DNA of 64,000 nt from Stenotrophomonas raiganjensis (SeqCode) (lineage in GTDB: Bacteria > Pseudomonadota > Gammaproteobacteria > Xanthomonadales > Xanthomonadaceae). A model generated the notes under the pieces. It had not been told where the DNA came from. It made no database searches and was given only the letters and a program-made list of their open reading frames with translations. The position numbers and the translations under genes are program-made. Positions 55,674-64,000 of the stretch are shown here, one piece after another. Within the stretch, counting starts at the first letter, position 1, and the number at the start of each line of letters is the position of its first letter. Where the stretch lies: assembly GCF_030658505.1 (NCBI RefSeq), contig NZ_JAUTXR010000184.1:62001-126000 (forward strand). Reading direction: 5' to 3'.

Positions 55674-57038
55674 TCAAGCCACGTAGACGGTCTTGATATT
55701 CATGAACTCATGGATGCCGTGGTCGGCCAGCTCCCGACCGAAGCCGGACTGCTTGCTGCCACCGAACGGCAGCCTCGCGTCACTCTTGACGATGGCGTTG
55801 ACGAACGCGGCGCCGCATTCCATGCGCTGTGCGAAGGCCTCGCCTCGCACCGGATCACGCGTCCACACGCTGCCGCCCAGGCCGAAGCGGGTGTCGTTGG
55901 CCACGCGCAGTGCCTCGGCCTCGTCCTTGACCCGGATCACCGCCGCCACCGGCCCGAACAGCTCCTCGTCATAGGCCGGCATGCCCGGACCGACCTGATC
56001 AAGCACGGTCGCCGGATAGCCGGCATGGGTACCGGCAATGGGCTCGCCACCGATCAGCACGCGCGCGCCCTTGGCGACGCTGGCCTGCACCTGCTTGTGC
56101 AGTTCGTCGCGCAGGTCGGCACGGGCCATTGGCGCCAGCGTGGTGCCCCGCTCATCGGGATCGCCGTACTGGCGCTCACCCGCCGCTTCCACAAAGCGAC
56201 GGGTGAATTCATCGGCCACCGCATCGACCACGATGAAGCGCTTGGCCGCAATGCAGGTCTGCCCGCTGTTGTCGAAGCGTGACTTCACTGCCGCCGCCAC
56301 GGTCTTGTCGAGGTCGGCATCGTCGAGCACCACGAAGGCGTCACTGCCACCCAGCTCCATCACTGACTTCTTCAACTGGCTGCCGGCGTTGGAAGCGATC
56401 GAGCGCCCTGCCCGCTCGCTGCCGGTCAGCGTCACCGCCTTCACCCGTGCGTCGCGCAGGACGTCAGCGGCCTGGTCGTTGTCGATGTGCAGCACGTCGA
56501 ACACGCCGCCCGGCAGGCCACCATCACGGCACACCGCCAGGATCAGGTCGGCACACTGCGGTACGTTGCTGGCGTGTTTCAGCAGGGCCACGTTGCCGGC
56601 CATGAACGCCGGGGCGAGGAAGCGGAACACCTGCCAGACCGGGAAATTCCACGGCATTACCGCGAACACGCAACCGATCGGCTCGTAGCGCACGTAGCTG
56701 CGCTGGGCTTCGGTATCGATCAGCTGCGGCTTGAGGTAGTCGGCAGCATGGTCGGCGTAGTACTCGCAGGCGGCCGCGCACTTGTCGACCTCGGCCAGCG
56801 CCTCGGCCTTGAGCTTGCCCATCTCGTGGGTCATCGCCTGCTGCAGATCGTCGCGACGCGTACGCAGCTGGGCGGCGATCCGGCGCAGGATGGCACCGCG
56901 GTCCTGCAGCGAGCGATCGGCCCAGCCGGGGAAGGCATCGGCGGCAGCCTGCAGGCGCTGCTCGATGTCGGCAGCGCCCATCAGTTCATGGCGGTAGGTC
57001 ACCTGTCCGGTGGCCGGGTCGACGATCTCGACGGTCAT
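55674..57038 (-). CDS. NAD(P)-dependent succinate-semialdehyde dehydrogenase (Sad/GabD-like)
   Basis: A 454-residue aldehyde dehydrogenase. ATG at 57038 with GGAG seven bases upstream. Cofactor region (PWNFPVWQVFRF; VTLTGSERAGRSIASNAG), catalytic glutamate in MELGGSDAFVV, and nucleophile Cys in NSGQTCIAAKR. The overall pattern fits E. coli Sad (YneI), which oxidises succinic semialdehyde from putrescine and GABA degradation. Lies next to the potGHI transporter, consistent with polyamine use, though the substrate remains an inference. Confidence 0.9.
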   Translation of the reverse strand: MTVEIVDPATGQVTYRHELMGAADIEQRLQAAADAFPGWADRSLQDRGAILRRIAAQLRTRRDDLQQAMTHEMGKLKAEALAEVDKCAAACEYYADHAADYLKPQLIDTEAQRSYVRYEPIGCVFAVMPWNFPVWQVFRFLAPAFMAGNVALLKHASNVPQCADLILAVCRDGGLPGGVFDVLHIDNDQAADVLRDARVKAVTLTGSERAGRSIASNAGSQLKKSVMELGGSDAFVVLDDADLDKTVAAAVKSRFDNSGQTCIAAKRFIVVDAVADEFTRRFVEAAGERQYGDPDERGTTLAPMARADLRDELHKQVQASVAKGARVLIGGEPIAGTHAGYPATVLDQVGPGMPAYDEELFGPVAAVIRVKDEAEALRVANDTRFGLGGSVWTRDPVRGEAFAQRMECGAAFVNAIVKSDARLPFGGSKQSGFGRELADHGIHEFMNIKTVYVA

Positions 57039-57120
57039 GGGGGATCTCCATCTGGAAGACCCCCATTGTGCGCCGCCGGCCGTGAGCCGGATGTTGCCGG
57101 CGCTGCCGATCAACCTGTGC

Positions 57121-57963
57121 TCAGCCGTTGTCCTGGCGCGCCAGCTGCAGGTCGCGCTGGCGTCGCTTCTCGGCGCGGGCATTGATGTACCAGCCGATCA
57201 CCGCGGCGATCGACACCGCCGACACCAGCAGCGTGGCCAACGCGTTGATCTTCGGGCTGATGCCCATGCGCACCGAAGCGAACACCTTCATCGGCAGCGT
57301 GGTCGAGCCCGGCGTGGCGACAAAGCTGGCCACCACCACGTCATCCAGCGACAGGGTGAACGCCAGCAGCCAGCCCGCGACCAGCGCCGGTGCGATGATC
57401 GGCAGGGTGATGCGGGTGAACACGGTCAGCCGGCTGGCCCCCAGATCCATCGCCGCTTCTTCCAGCGACAGGTCCATTTCCTGCAGGCGCGAGGACACCA
57501 CCACGGTGACGAAGCACAGGGTAAAGGTGACGTGGGCGATCCAGATGGTGGCCAGGCCGCGTGCCGGGAAGCCCGGAATCGCGCCCATCGAGGCCAGCAG
57601 CGCCATCAGCGAGAAGCCCAGGATCACATCCGGCATCACCAGCGGTGCAGTGACCAGCGCGCCGAACAGCGGCTTGCCGCGGAAGCGCTTGAAGCGGGTC
57701 ATCACCATCGCCGCCAGCGTGCCCAGCACGGTGGCGGTACAGGCAGTCCAGAACGCAACCACCAGGCTGGTCCACATCGCATCCATCAGCGCGCGGTCGG
57801 CGAACAGGTCACTGTAGGCGCGGGTGGAGAACCCGGCCCAGACCATCGCCAGCCGCGAGCTGTTGAACGAATAGAACATCAGCAGCAGGATCGGCAGGTA
57901 CAGGAAGGCGAAGCCGAGCAGCAGCACGCCCAGCCCCAGGCCCTTGGCGGAACGCGGGCTCAT
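57121..57963 (-). CDS. potI: Putrescine ABC transporter permease PotI
   Basis: A 280-residue binding-protein-dependent permease with six membrane helices and the EAA loop EAAMDLGASRLTVFTRITLP. The start at 57963 overlaps the potH stop. TLSLDDVVVASF matches the PotI/PotC type. It pairs with PotH to form the membrane channel. Confidence 0.95.
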   Translation of the reverse strand: MSPRSAKGLGLGVLLLGFAFLYLPILLLMFYSFNSSRLAMVWAGFSTRAYSDLFADRALMDAMWTSLVVAFWTACTATVLGTLAAMVMTRFKRFRGKPLFGALVTAPLVMPDVILGFSLMALLASMGAIPGFPARGLATIWIAHVTFTLCFVTVVVSSRLQEMDLSLEEAAMDLGASRLTVFTRITLPIIAPALVAGWLLAFTLSLDDVVVASFVATPGSTTLPMKVFASVRMGISPKINALATLLVSAVSIAAVIGWYINARAEKRRQRDLQLARQDNG

Positions 57964-58892
57964 GCCTGTTTCCCTTCCAGCAGGCGCTGCTGGGAACGGT
58001 TGAACAGCAGGATCGGCACCAGCAGCAGCAGGATCATTGCCACCGCCATCGCCGAGGCGCCCGGCCAGTTGCGGTTGTTGAAGAACTCGTTCCACAGCTG
58101 GCGACCGACCATCAGCGTCTCCGAGCCACCCAGCATTTCCGGGATCACGAATTCACCCACCGCCGGGATCATCACCAGCATGCAGCCGGCGATGATGCCC
58201 GCCTTCGACAGCGGCAAGGTGATGCGCAGGAACGCCTGCCACGGCTTGGCGCCGAGGTCGTAGGCCGCTTCCAGCAGGCGGTGGTCATGCTTGACCAGGT
58301 TGGCGTACAGCGGAAGCACCATGAACGGCAGGTAGCAGTAGACGATGCCGATGTAGGCGGCGGTCGGGGTGTCGATCAGCTGCAGCTTGGGCAGGCCCAT
58401 GCTGGTCATCAGCGACTGCAGGCCGGTGAACTGCAGGAACTGGTCAAGCAGGCCGTTGCGGTCCAGGATCGCCTTCCACGCATACACGCGGATCAGGAAC
58501 GAGGTCCACGACGGCAGCACCACCAGCATCATCGCCACGTTGCGTGCGGCCGGCGACAGGCGGGCGATGGCGTAGGCCATCGGGTAGCCGATCAGCAGGG
58601 TCAGGAAGGTGGAGATCGCCGCGATCTTGATCGAGCTCAGGAATGCCTGCGCATAGATCGAATCGCGGAACAGCGCCAGGTAATTCTCCAGGTTCAGCTT
58701 CAGCGAGAACCCGCCGTCCACGTACTGCAGCAGCCAGGTATACGGCGGCGAGCCGACCCGGCTGAGCGAGAAACTGATCATCAGCACGATCAGGAACGGC
58801 ACTGCGAAGAACAGCAGCAGCCACAGGTACGGAATGCCGATCACCGTGGCACGCAGCCCCGGCAGCCAGCGCTTCAGGCCGGCGACGCTCAT
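57960..58892 (-). CDS. potH: Putrescine ABC transporter permease PotH
   Basis: A 310-residue permease with six helices and the EAA loop EAAYDLGAKPWQAFLRITLP. IPAVGEFVIPEMLGG is typical for PotH/PotB. ATGA overlaps at both ends join it to potG and potI. Start at 58892 (MSVAGLKRW) chosen over upstream codons inside potG. Confidence 0.95.
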   Translation of the reverse strand: MSVAGLKRWLPGLRATVIGIPYLWLLLFFAVPFLIVLMISFSLSRVGSPPYTWLLQYVDGGFSLKLNLENYLALFRDSIYAQAFLSSIKIAAISTFLTLLIGYPMAYAIARLSPAARNVAMMLVVLPSWTSFLIRVYAWKAILDRNGLLDQFLQFTGLQSLMTSMGLPKLQLIDTPTAAYIGIVYCYLPFMVLPLYANLVKHDHRLLEAAYDLGAKPWQAFLRITLPLSKAGIIAGCMLVMIPAVGEFVIPEMLGGSETLMVGRQLWNEFFNNRNWPGASAMAVAMILLLLVPILLFNRSQQRLLEGKQA

Positions 58893-60025
58893 GAGGTGAG
58901 CACCACGCCGTCGTTGTCGCGCCAGTGCACCCACACGCTGTCGCCCCAGGTCAGGCCATCACTGGCCCAGCGCTGCGAGTTGGCGAAGTTGGCCAGCACC
59001 TTGGCGCCGCTGGGCAGGCGCACGTGGTAGACCGAGTGGCTGCCGAAGTAGGCGATGTCCTCGATCACACCCTGCGCCTTGTTGGTGTGCCCTTCCGGCT
59101 CGTCCTTGCCGATCATCACCTTCTCCGGGCGCAGCGCGAACGCGACCGGCTGCCCTTCATAGCCGGTGATGCCGTGGGCGATGTAGATCGGCGCCGGGAA
59201 CAGCGGCGAGCGCACGGTCACGTACTCGGGCAGGTCTTCGTCGATCACCCCGTCGAACAGGTTGACCGAACCGATGAACTCGGCGACGAAGCGGTTGGCC
59301 GGCTGCTCGTAGACCTCGTCCGGCTTGCCGACCTGCTGGATCCAGCCGGCATCCATCACCGCGATGCGGGTGGCCATGGTCATCGCTTCTTCCTGGTCGT
59401 GGGTGACCATCACGCAGGTCACGCCCGACGATTCGATGATGCTGACCAGTTCCAGCTGCATCTGCGAGCGCAGCTTCTTGTCCAGCGCGCCCATCGGCTC
59501 GTCCAGCAGCAGCAGCTTCGGCCCCTTGGCCAGCGACCGCGCCAGCGCCACGCGCTGCTGCTGGCCGCCGGACAGCTGGTGTGGCTTGCGCTTGCCCAGG
59601 TGGCCCATCTGCACCAGGTCGAGCATCTCGCCGACGCGCTTGCTGATCGCGTCCTTGCCCAGGCCATCCTGCTTCAGGCCGAAGGCAATGTTCTGCTCGA
59701 CCGTCATGTGCGGGAACAGCGCATAGGACTGGAACATCATGTTGACCGGCCGCTGGTACGGCGGCAGCGCGTCCAGGCGCTGGCCATCGAGGGTGATGCT
59801 GCCCTTGGTGGGCGTCTCGAAGCCGCCCAGGCAGCGCAGCAGGGTCGATTTGCCACTGCCGGAGCCACCGAGCAGGGCAAAGATCTCGCCCTTGCGCACG
59901 TCCAGGTTGACGTCGTCGACGGCGACGAAACCGTCGAATTCCTTGCGCAGGTCACGAATGGAGAGATAGCCGGGCGCACCGGTCGTGTCGACGACGGTGG
60001 CTACCGGCTGGGCTTCAACGGGCAT
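58889..60025 (-). CDS. potG: Putrescine ABC transporter ATPase PotG
   Basis: A 378-residue ATPase with Walker A GGSGSGKST, signature LSGGQQQR, Walker B LLLLDEPMGALD and D-loop, then a C-terminal TOBE domain (ALRPEKVMI) as in PotG/PotA. GGAG lies five bases before the ATG. First gene of potGHI. The 273-bp upstream region shows no second gene on this strand. Confidence 0.95.
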   Translation of the reverse strand: MPVEAQPVATVVDTTGAPGYLSIRDLRKEFDGFVAVDDVNLDVRKGEIFALLGGSGSGKSTLLRCLGGFETPTKGSITLDGQRLDALPPYQRPVNMMFQSYALFPHMTVEQNIAFGLKQDGLGKDAISKRVGEMLDLVQMGHLGKRKPHQLSGGQQQRVALARSLAKGPKLLLLDEPMGALDKKLRSQMQLELVSIIESSGVTCVMVTHDQEEAMTMATRIAVMDAGWIQQVGKPDEVYEQPANRFVAEFIGSVNLFDGVIDEDLPEYVTVRSPLFPAPIYIAHGITGYEGQPVAFALRPEKVMIGKDEPEGHTNKAQGVIEDIAYFGSHSVYHVRLPSGAKVLANFANSQRWASDGLTWGDSVWVHWRDNDGVVLTS

Positions 60026-60298
60026 GGGGGCTCCGGGAGCGGGCGGTGGACAGCGGCCGCCATTCTAACGGCCGGGGGGCCCAGGGGATATGACGGCGGC
60101 AGGCGGAAGCGGCCGCTGGCCGGCTCCGGGGGCCCCAGGAGTGTCGGTTTTCCCCCGCCATGGTGGCCTGCCCGCGCAAAGGCCCGGGCTCCCCGGGACG
60201 ACCCTGCGGTCGTCCCGGCCAGACACCACAGGCGACGCCTCGATCTGCAACGTTTTTCAGAACCGGATCTGTTGAAGGCCCGGGGCATTCCCCGCGCA
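60026..60298. other. 273-bp gap upstream of potG with a perfect stem-loop
   Basis: Very GC-rich gap between divergent potG and the monooxygenase gene. It holds a perfect 10-bp stem CGGGACGACC / GGTCGTCCCG (60194-60217, loop CTGC) and a smaller CCCGGGCTCCCCGGG element. Promoters for both genes are presumably here. No other gene is supported. Confidence 0.55.
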
Positions 60299-61699
60299 AT
60301 GGCCCTGATCAAGGCCTTGCATGGACCCACCCTGGTGACTTCCCCGGACAGCCCCTCCCCTTTCCCGCCCCGCCTGCCGGGCTCCCTGCCTGCAAGGCTG
60401 CCGCTGGTCATCATCGGCGCCGGCCAGGCCGGGTTGTCGCTCAGCGCGCTCCTGCAGGAGACCGGCGTCGAGCATCGCGTGCTGGAGGCCGAAACCGTGG
60501 GCGCCAGCTGGCAGCGGCGCTGGGAGTCGTTCCAGACCAACACCGCCAACGCGACGATGGCCCTGCATGGTCATGCCTATGCCGGCGATGACCCGGATGG
60601 TTTCATGGGCGCCCCGGAGGTAATCCGGCACCTCCGCGACTATGCCCACGAGCGTTCCCTGCCGATCAACGAGGGATGCGGGGTGCATCGGGTTGGGCCT
60701 GGGCCCGGCGGCTACGCCATCCACAGCAGCCAGGGGCTGATCCATGCCCGCGCAGTGGTGGTCGCCACCGGTGAATACCGCCGCGCACGGATGCCCCGGG
60801 TCCCGTTCGCGCCCGCGCCAGGCCTGACCGTGCTGCACTCGGGCGACTACCGCAGTGCCCGTCAGCTGCCCGATGGCGCCGTGCTGGTCATCGGGGGTGG
60901 GCAGTCCGGCGCGCAGATCGCCCAGGACCTGCGCGACAGCGGTCGCAGCGTGCACTGGTCACTGGCCCAGCGGCATTCGCATACCCGCCGGCTGCGCGGC
61001 AAGGACTCGATGACCTGGTGGGACATGGCCGGGCGCATCCACCAGCATGTGAGTGAAGCGGCGGGCGTACTTGCCGGGGAACCGGATGCACTGCGCAAGG
61101 CCCGCACCGCGGAGTTCCCGCTTATTTCCGGCAAGGGAAACGGTGGGCTGGGCAGCTCGATCAGCCTGCTGGCGATGCACCGCGCGGGCATCAGGCTGCT
61201 GGGCCGGTTGCAGGGCTTCGATGGAAACGTCGCCCGCTTCGCCGATGTGCGCCCGCAGCTGCGGACCGCGATCGAGGCGACGCGGGCCGAATACGCCTAT
61301 CTCGATTCGCTGGCCAGCGCGTACTACGCCACGCGTCCCGAGCCACGCACCGACGATGCCCGCTACATTCCGGAGGAGGTCTATCTGCACTGGGAGCCGG
61401 ACGCCGCCCCGCGTGAACTGGATCTGCAGGCGGAAGGCATCCGCTCGGTGGTGCTGGCCACCGGCTTCGTCGCCGAATGGCCCTGGCTCGACGTACCGGG
61501 CGCGCTGGATGCACATGGCTACCCGCTCGGCGACTTCGGTGTTTCCCCGCAACCGGGGCTGTTCTTCATCGGCATGCACAACCTGCAGCGGATGAGTTCA
61601 TCGTTCCTGTGCAACGGCGGTCGCGATGCACGCGACCTGCTGCCTGCCATCCTGCGGCACCTGGGCCGAAGCGGGAGTACCGGCATCGACCCAGGGTAA
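60299..61699 (+). CDS. FAD/NADPH-dependent flavoprotein monooxygenase
   Basis: A 466-residue flavin monooxygenase-like protein. A 35-residue proline-rich leader precedes the FAD Rossmann motif LVIIGAGQAGLSLSALL. A second Rossmann motif VLVIGGGQSGAQIAQDL binds NADPH. VVVATGEYRRARMPRVP and SVVLATGFVAEWPWLDV are typical of Trp/ketone-type flavin monooxygenases of the CzcO/YUCCA kind. The start could be the GTG 12 codons later. It splits potF from potGHI and is transcribed in the opposite direction. Substrate unknown. Confidence 0.88.
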   Translation: MALIKALHGPTLVTSPDSPSPFPPRLPGSLPARLPLVIIGAGQAGLSLSALLQETGVEHRVLEAETVGASWQRRWESFQTNTANATMALHGHAYAGDDPDGFMGAPEVIRHLRDYAHERSLPINEGCGVHRVGPGPGGYAIHSSQGLIHARAVVVATGEYRRARMPRVPFAPAPGLTVLHSGDYRSARQLPDGAVLVIGGGQSGAQIAQDLRDSGRSVHWSLAQRHSHTRRLRGKDSMTWWDMAGRIHQHVSEAAGVLAGEPDALRKARTAEFPLISGKGNGGLGSSISLLAMHRAGIRLLGRLQGFDGNVARFADVRPQLRTAIEATRAEYAYLDSLASAYYATRPEPRTDDARYIPEEVYLHWEPDAAPRELDLQAEGIRSVVLATGFVAEWPWLDVPGALDAHGYPLGDFGVSPQPGLFFIGMHNLQRMSSSFLCNGGRDARDLLPAILRHLGRSGSTGIDPG

Positions 61700-61703
61700 G
61701 GCA

Positions 61704-61726
61704 GCCGCCGGGCATGACCCGGCGGC
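61704..61726. terminator. Stem-loop between the convergent monooxygenase and potF ends
   Basis: Arms GCCGCCGGG / CCCGGCGGC with a CATGA-like loop, between the two stop codons. Probably a bidirectional end; no T-run on either side. Confidence 0.4.
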
Positions 61727-61737
61727 ACCAGGCCGGC

Positions 61738-62847
61738 TCAACGGCCGGTCTTCACCTCGGTCCACAGCCGGGTGTAGAGCTTGTCGGTTTCCGGCGTGTT
61801 GATCGAGTACGTGAACATCTTCGCGGCCACGTCGGCCGGCGGGTAGATGGTCGGGTCGGTACGGATCGCCTCATCCACCAGTGGGGTCGCGGTCGGCACC
61901 GGGTTGGCGTAGTGGATGAAGTTGGTGTTGGCCGCGGCGACCTTCGGTTGCAGCAGGTAGTTGATGAACGCGTAGGCCGCTTCCGGGTGCTTGGCGTCCT
62001 TCGGGATCGCCAGCATGTCGAACCACTGCGGTGCGCCTTCCTTCGGGATCGAATAGGCCACGTGCACGCCATTGCTGGCTTCCTCGGCACGGTCGCGGGC
62101 CTGGATGATGTCACCCGACCAGCCGACCACCAGGCAGGTACCGCCGTTGGCCAGCGAGCCCACGTACTGCGAAGAGTGGAAGTTCTGCACGTACGGGCGG
62201 ATCGACTTCAGCAGGTCGGCCGCCTTCTGCAGCTCGGCCGGATCGCCGCTGTGCGGGTCCAGGCCCAGGTAGTGCAGTGCGATCGGGATCATGTCCGCCG
62301 GCGTGTCCAGGATGGTCACGCCGCAGTCCTTCATCTTGCTGATGTTCTCCGGCTTGAACACCAGGTCCCAGCTGTTGGCGATGTCGGTGCTGCCGCCGAA
62401 GCGCTGCTTCAGCATCTCCACGTTGTAGCCGATGCCGGTGGTGCCGATCATGTACGGCACGCCGTACTGGTTGCCCGGGTCCTGGGTGGCGATGCGCTTC
62501 ATCACCGCCGGATCGAGGTTGGCCAGGTTCGGGATCTTGCTCTTGTCCAGCGGCAGGAACACGCCCGCCTGGATCTGGCGGCCGAAGAAGTTCAGGGTCG
62601 GCACCACCACGTCGTAGCCGCTGTTGCCGGCCAGCAGCTTGGTCTCGACCATCTCATCGCTGTCGAACACATCGTAGGTCACCTTGATGCCGCTCTCCTT
62701 CTCGAAGGTCGGGATGGTGTCCTCGGCGATGTAATCGCTGTAGTTGTAGACGTTCAGGACCTGGCTGTCCTGCGCGCCGCCGTTGCCGCCGCTGCAGGCG
62801 GCGAGCATGGCGGAGGCCAGGCCGAGCGTGAGGATACGCAGCTTCAT
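61738..62847 (-). CDS. potF: Putrescine-binding lipoprotein PotF
   Basis: A 369-residue solute-binding protein. Lipoprotein signal with lipobox LAAC (Cys18), then VLNVYNYSDYIAEDTIP and EKESGIKVTYDVFDSDEM, the start of the PotD/PotF fold. WSGDIIQARDRA and LAIPKDAKHPEAAYAF are ligand-site regions. GGAG lies six bases before the ATG. It feeds the PotGHI pump, although its gene is now separated from potGHI by 1.7 kb. Confidence 0.95.
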   Translation of the reverse strand: MKLRILTLGLASAMLAACSGGNGGAQDSQVLNVYNYSDYIAEDTIPTFEKESGIKVTYDVFDSDEMVETKLLAGNSGYDVVVPTLNFFGRQIQAGVFLPLDKSKIPNLANLDPAVMKRIATQDPGNQYGVPYMIGTTGIGYNVEMLKQRFGGSTDIANSWDLVFKPENISKMKDCGVTILDTPADMIPIALHYLGLDPHSGDPAELQKAADLLKSIRPYVQNFHSSQYVGSLANGGTCLVVGWSGDIIQARDRAEEASNGVHVAYSIPKEGAPQWFDMLAIPKDAKHPEAAYAFINYLLQPKVAAANTNFIHYANPVPTATPLVDEAIRTDPTIYPPADVAAKMFTYSINTPETDKLYTRLWTEVKTGR

Positions 62848-62937
62848 CGGGTGCTCCAGAATGCGGAAAGGGGGCCAGCGGGGCCGGCAACGGCTGCCAG
62901 CCTACCCCCCGGCGGCGGATTTTTCTATTCCAGATGC

Positions 62938-64000
62938 TCAGACGTTCAGCAGCAGGAACTCACGCTCCCACGAACTGATGACACGGAAAAAGGTCTCGTA
63001 TTCCTTGCGCTTCACCGAGATGTAGGCCCGGCAGAAGCGCTCGCCCAGCAGGGCCTGCAGTTCGCTGCACTGCTCCAGCCCATCCAGCGCCTCGCCCAGC
63101 GAGCGCGGCAGGTTGTAGCCCAGCTCCTTGGCACTGCCGGTGACCGGCGCGTCCGGTGCCAGCCGCTCACGGATGCCGAGCAGCCCGCAGGCCAGGGTCG
63201 CGGCCATCGCCAGGTACGGGTTGGCGTCGGAACCGGCGAAACGGCTCTCCACGCGCATGTTTTCCGGCGTGTCCAGCGGCACGCGCAGGCCACAGGTGCG
63301 GTTGTCGAAACCCCAGTGCACGTTGCTCGGCGACACTTCGCCGAACACCAGCCGGCGGTAGGAATTCACGTTCGGTGCGAAGAACGCCATCGCCTGCGGC
63401 GCGTACTTCTGCAGGCCACCCAGATAGTGGCCGAACACCGGGCTGAACTCGCCTTCGGCATCGGTATCGCCGGCGAACACATTGCTGCCATCGCTCACCC
63501 GCACCAGGCTCTGGTGGATGTGCATGGCACTGCCCGGCTCGTTCTCCATCGGCTTGGCCAGGAACGTGGCGTACACCCCGTGGCGCATCGCCGCCTCGCG
63601 CATGGTGCGCTTGAACAGGAACACCTGGTCGGCCAGGTCCATCGCATCGGCATGGGTGAAATTGACCTCCAGCTGCGCCGCGCCGGACTCGTGGATCAAC
63701 GTGTCCACGTCCAGCTTCATCGCATCGGCGTAGTCGTACATCAGGTCGAGGATCGGGTCGAACTCGTTGACTGCGTCGATCGAGTACGACTGCCGCGCGG
63801 TCTCCGGGCGCCCGGATCGGCCGGCCGGCGGCAGCAGCGGGAAATCCGGGTCGGTGTTCTTCTGCACCAGGAAGAACTCCAGCTCCGGCGCCACCACAGG
63901 GCGCAGGCCCAGTTCGGCGTAGGCCGCCAGCACGCGGCGCAGTACATTGCGCGGCGCCAGTTCATGGGGCTCGCCGTTCTTGGTGTAGCAGTCGTGGATG
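62938..64000 (-). CDS. puuA: PuuA-like glutamine synthetase (5' end beyond window)
   Basis: The C-terminal 353 residues of a glutamine-synthetase-family protein. The catalytic-domain segments ELEFFLVQKNTD, QLEVNFTHADAMDLADQVFLFK, SAMHIHQSLV, and NRTCGLRVP are present. It resembles gamma-glutamylputrescine synthetase (PuuA), which starts the Puu route by joining glutamate to putrescine. Being next to potF supports a polyamine role over ammonia assimilation. 91 bp upstream of potF on the same strand. The N-terminus is not seen, so GlnA-like paralogs of other use cannot be excluded. Confidence 0.88.
   Translation of the reverse strand, partial: IHDCYTKNGEPHELAPRNVLRRVLAAYAELGLRPVVAPELEFFLVQKNTDPDFPLLPPAGRSGRPETARQSYSIDAVNEFDPILDLMYDYADAMKLDVDTLIHESGAAQLEVNFTHADAMDLADQVFLFKRTMREAAMRHGVYATFLAKPMENEPGSAMHIHQSLVRVSDGSNVFAGDTDAEGEFSPVFGHYLGGLQKYAPQAMAFFAPNVNSYRRLVFGEVSPSNVHWGFDNRTCGLRVPLDTPENMRVESRFAGSDANPYLAMAATLACGLLGIRERLAPDAPVTGSAKELGYNLPRSLGEALDGLEQCSELQALLGERFCRAYISVKRKEYETFFRVISSWEREFLLLNV

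Noticed and set aside
58925..60298. Plus-strand frame of over 450 codons upstream of the monooxygenase, in frame with it
   Set aside because: It lies opposite potG and is His/Gln/Arg-rich; high GC keeps antisense frames open. The flavoprotein fold begins only after 60299.

Overview
The window is ordinary-looking chromosome of a high-GC gammaproteobacterium of the Xanthomonadaceae, most likely Stenotrophomonas (S. maltophilia complex). Three things point there: the gene families, the gene orders (comEC-exbB-exbD-msbA-lpxK-kdsB, miaB / phoH-ybeY-corC, fimT-pilV-pilW-pilX-pilY1-pilE, petABC), and many short intergenic stem-loops with GTAG at one end that match the SMAG/REP repeats described in S. 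maltophilia. I see no prophage, integron, insertion sequence or CRISPR array. Gene density is high and nearly every stretch is explained by a protein or tRNA gene. The window edges cut uvrC (left) and a puuA-like glutamine synthetase (right).

Layout. 1-9916 (minus strand): a tightly packed run comEC, exbB-like, exbD-like, msbA, lpxK, kdsB, low-molecular-weight phosphatase, a thioredoxin-fold/NHL protein and uvrC, mostly joined by ATGA overlaps. It makes and exports lipid A and activates KDO. 9976-12905: a two-component system divergent from a MipA/OmpV-type outer membrane protein. 12938-14268: small unknown proteins and two tRNA-Val(GAC) genes, each with its own terminator. 14375-24103: uvrB, an isolated pseudopilin, tRNA-Asn and a minor-pilin/PilY1 operon for type IV pili. 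24276-30491: ppnN, a large Oar-like TonB-dependent receptor, a degenerate short-chain dehydrogenase and a monothiol glutaredoxin. 30613-35723: sodB, an AhpD-like protein, purEK, a Trm112-like protein with nadC, and a DUF2272 protein. 35692-43816: a PqaA-like protein, a DUF3301 protein, sspB, sspA, the cytochrome bc1 genes petABC, a lytic transglycosylase and a WYL-type regulator.

43897-55559: glutathione S-transferase, miaB, an ABC exporter with its adaptor, then phoH-ybeY, two unknown genes, corC, a Lnb-like (DUF4105) membrane protein and corA. 55674-64000: a succinate-semialdehyde-type aldehyde dehydrogenase, the polyamine ABC transporter potGHI, a flavoprotein monooxygenase, potF and a puuA-like gene. 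Uptake (PotFGHI), gamma-glutamylation (PuuA-like) and semialdehyde oxidation (Sad-like) would together form a putrescine uptake and breakdown route.

The points most worth a second look are: the Lnb-like protein directly after corC, where E. coli has lnt; a 172-bp-period duplicated module with DnaA-box-like sites at identical spacing upstream of phoH; several proteins that keep a fold but have lost the usual catalytic residues (the thioredoxin/NHL protein, the YciK-like dehydrogenase, the DUF2272 protein); 11-bp-period direct repeats upstream of the mipA-like and oar-like genes; and the monooxygenase gene that splits potF from potGHI. All coordinates and motifs were read by eye, and no database search was possible.
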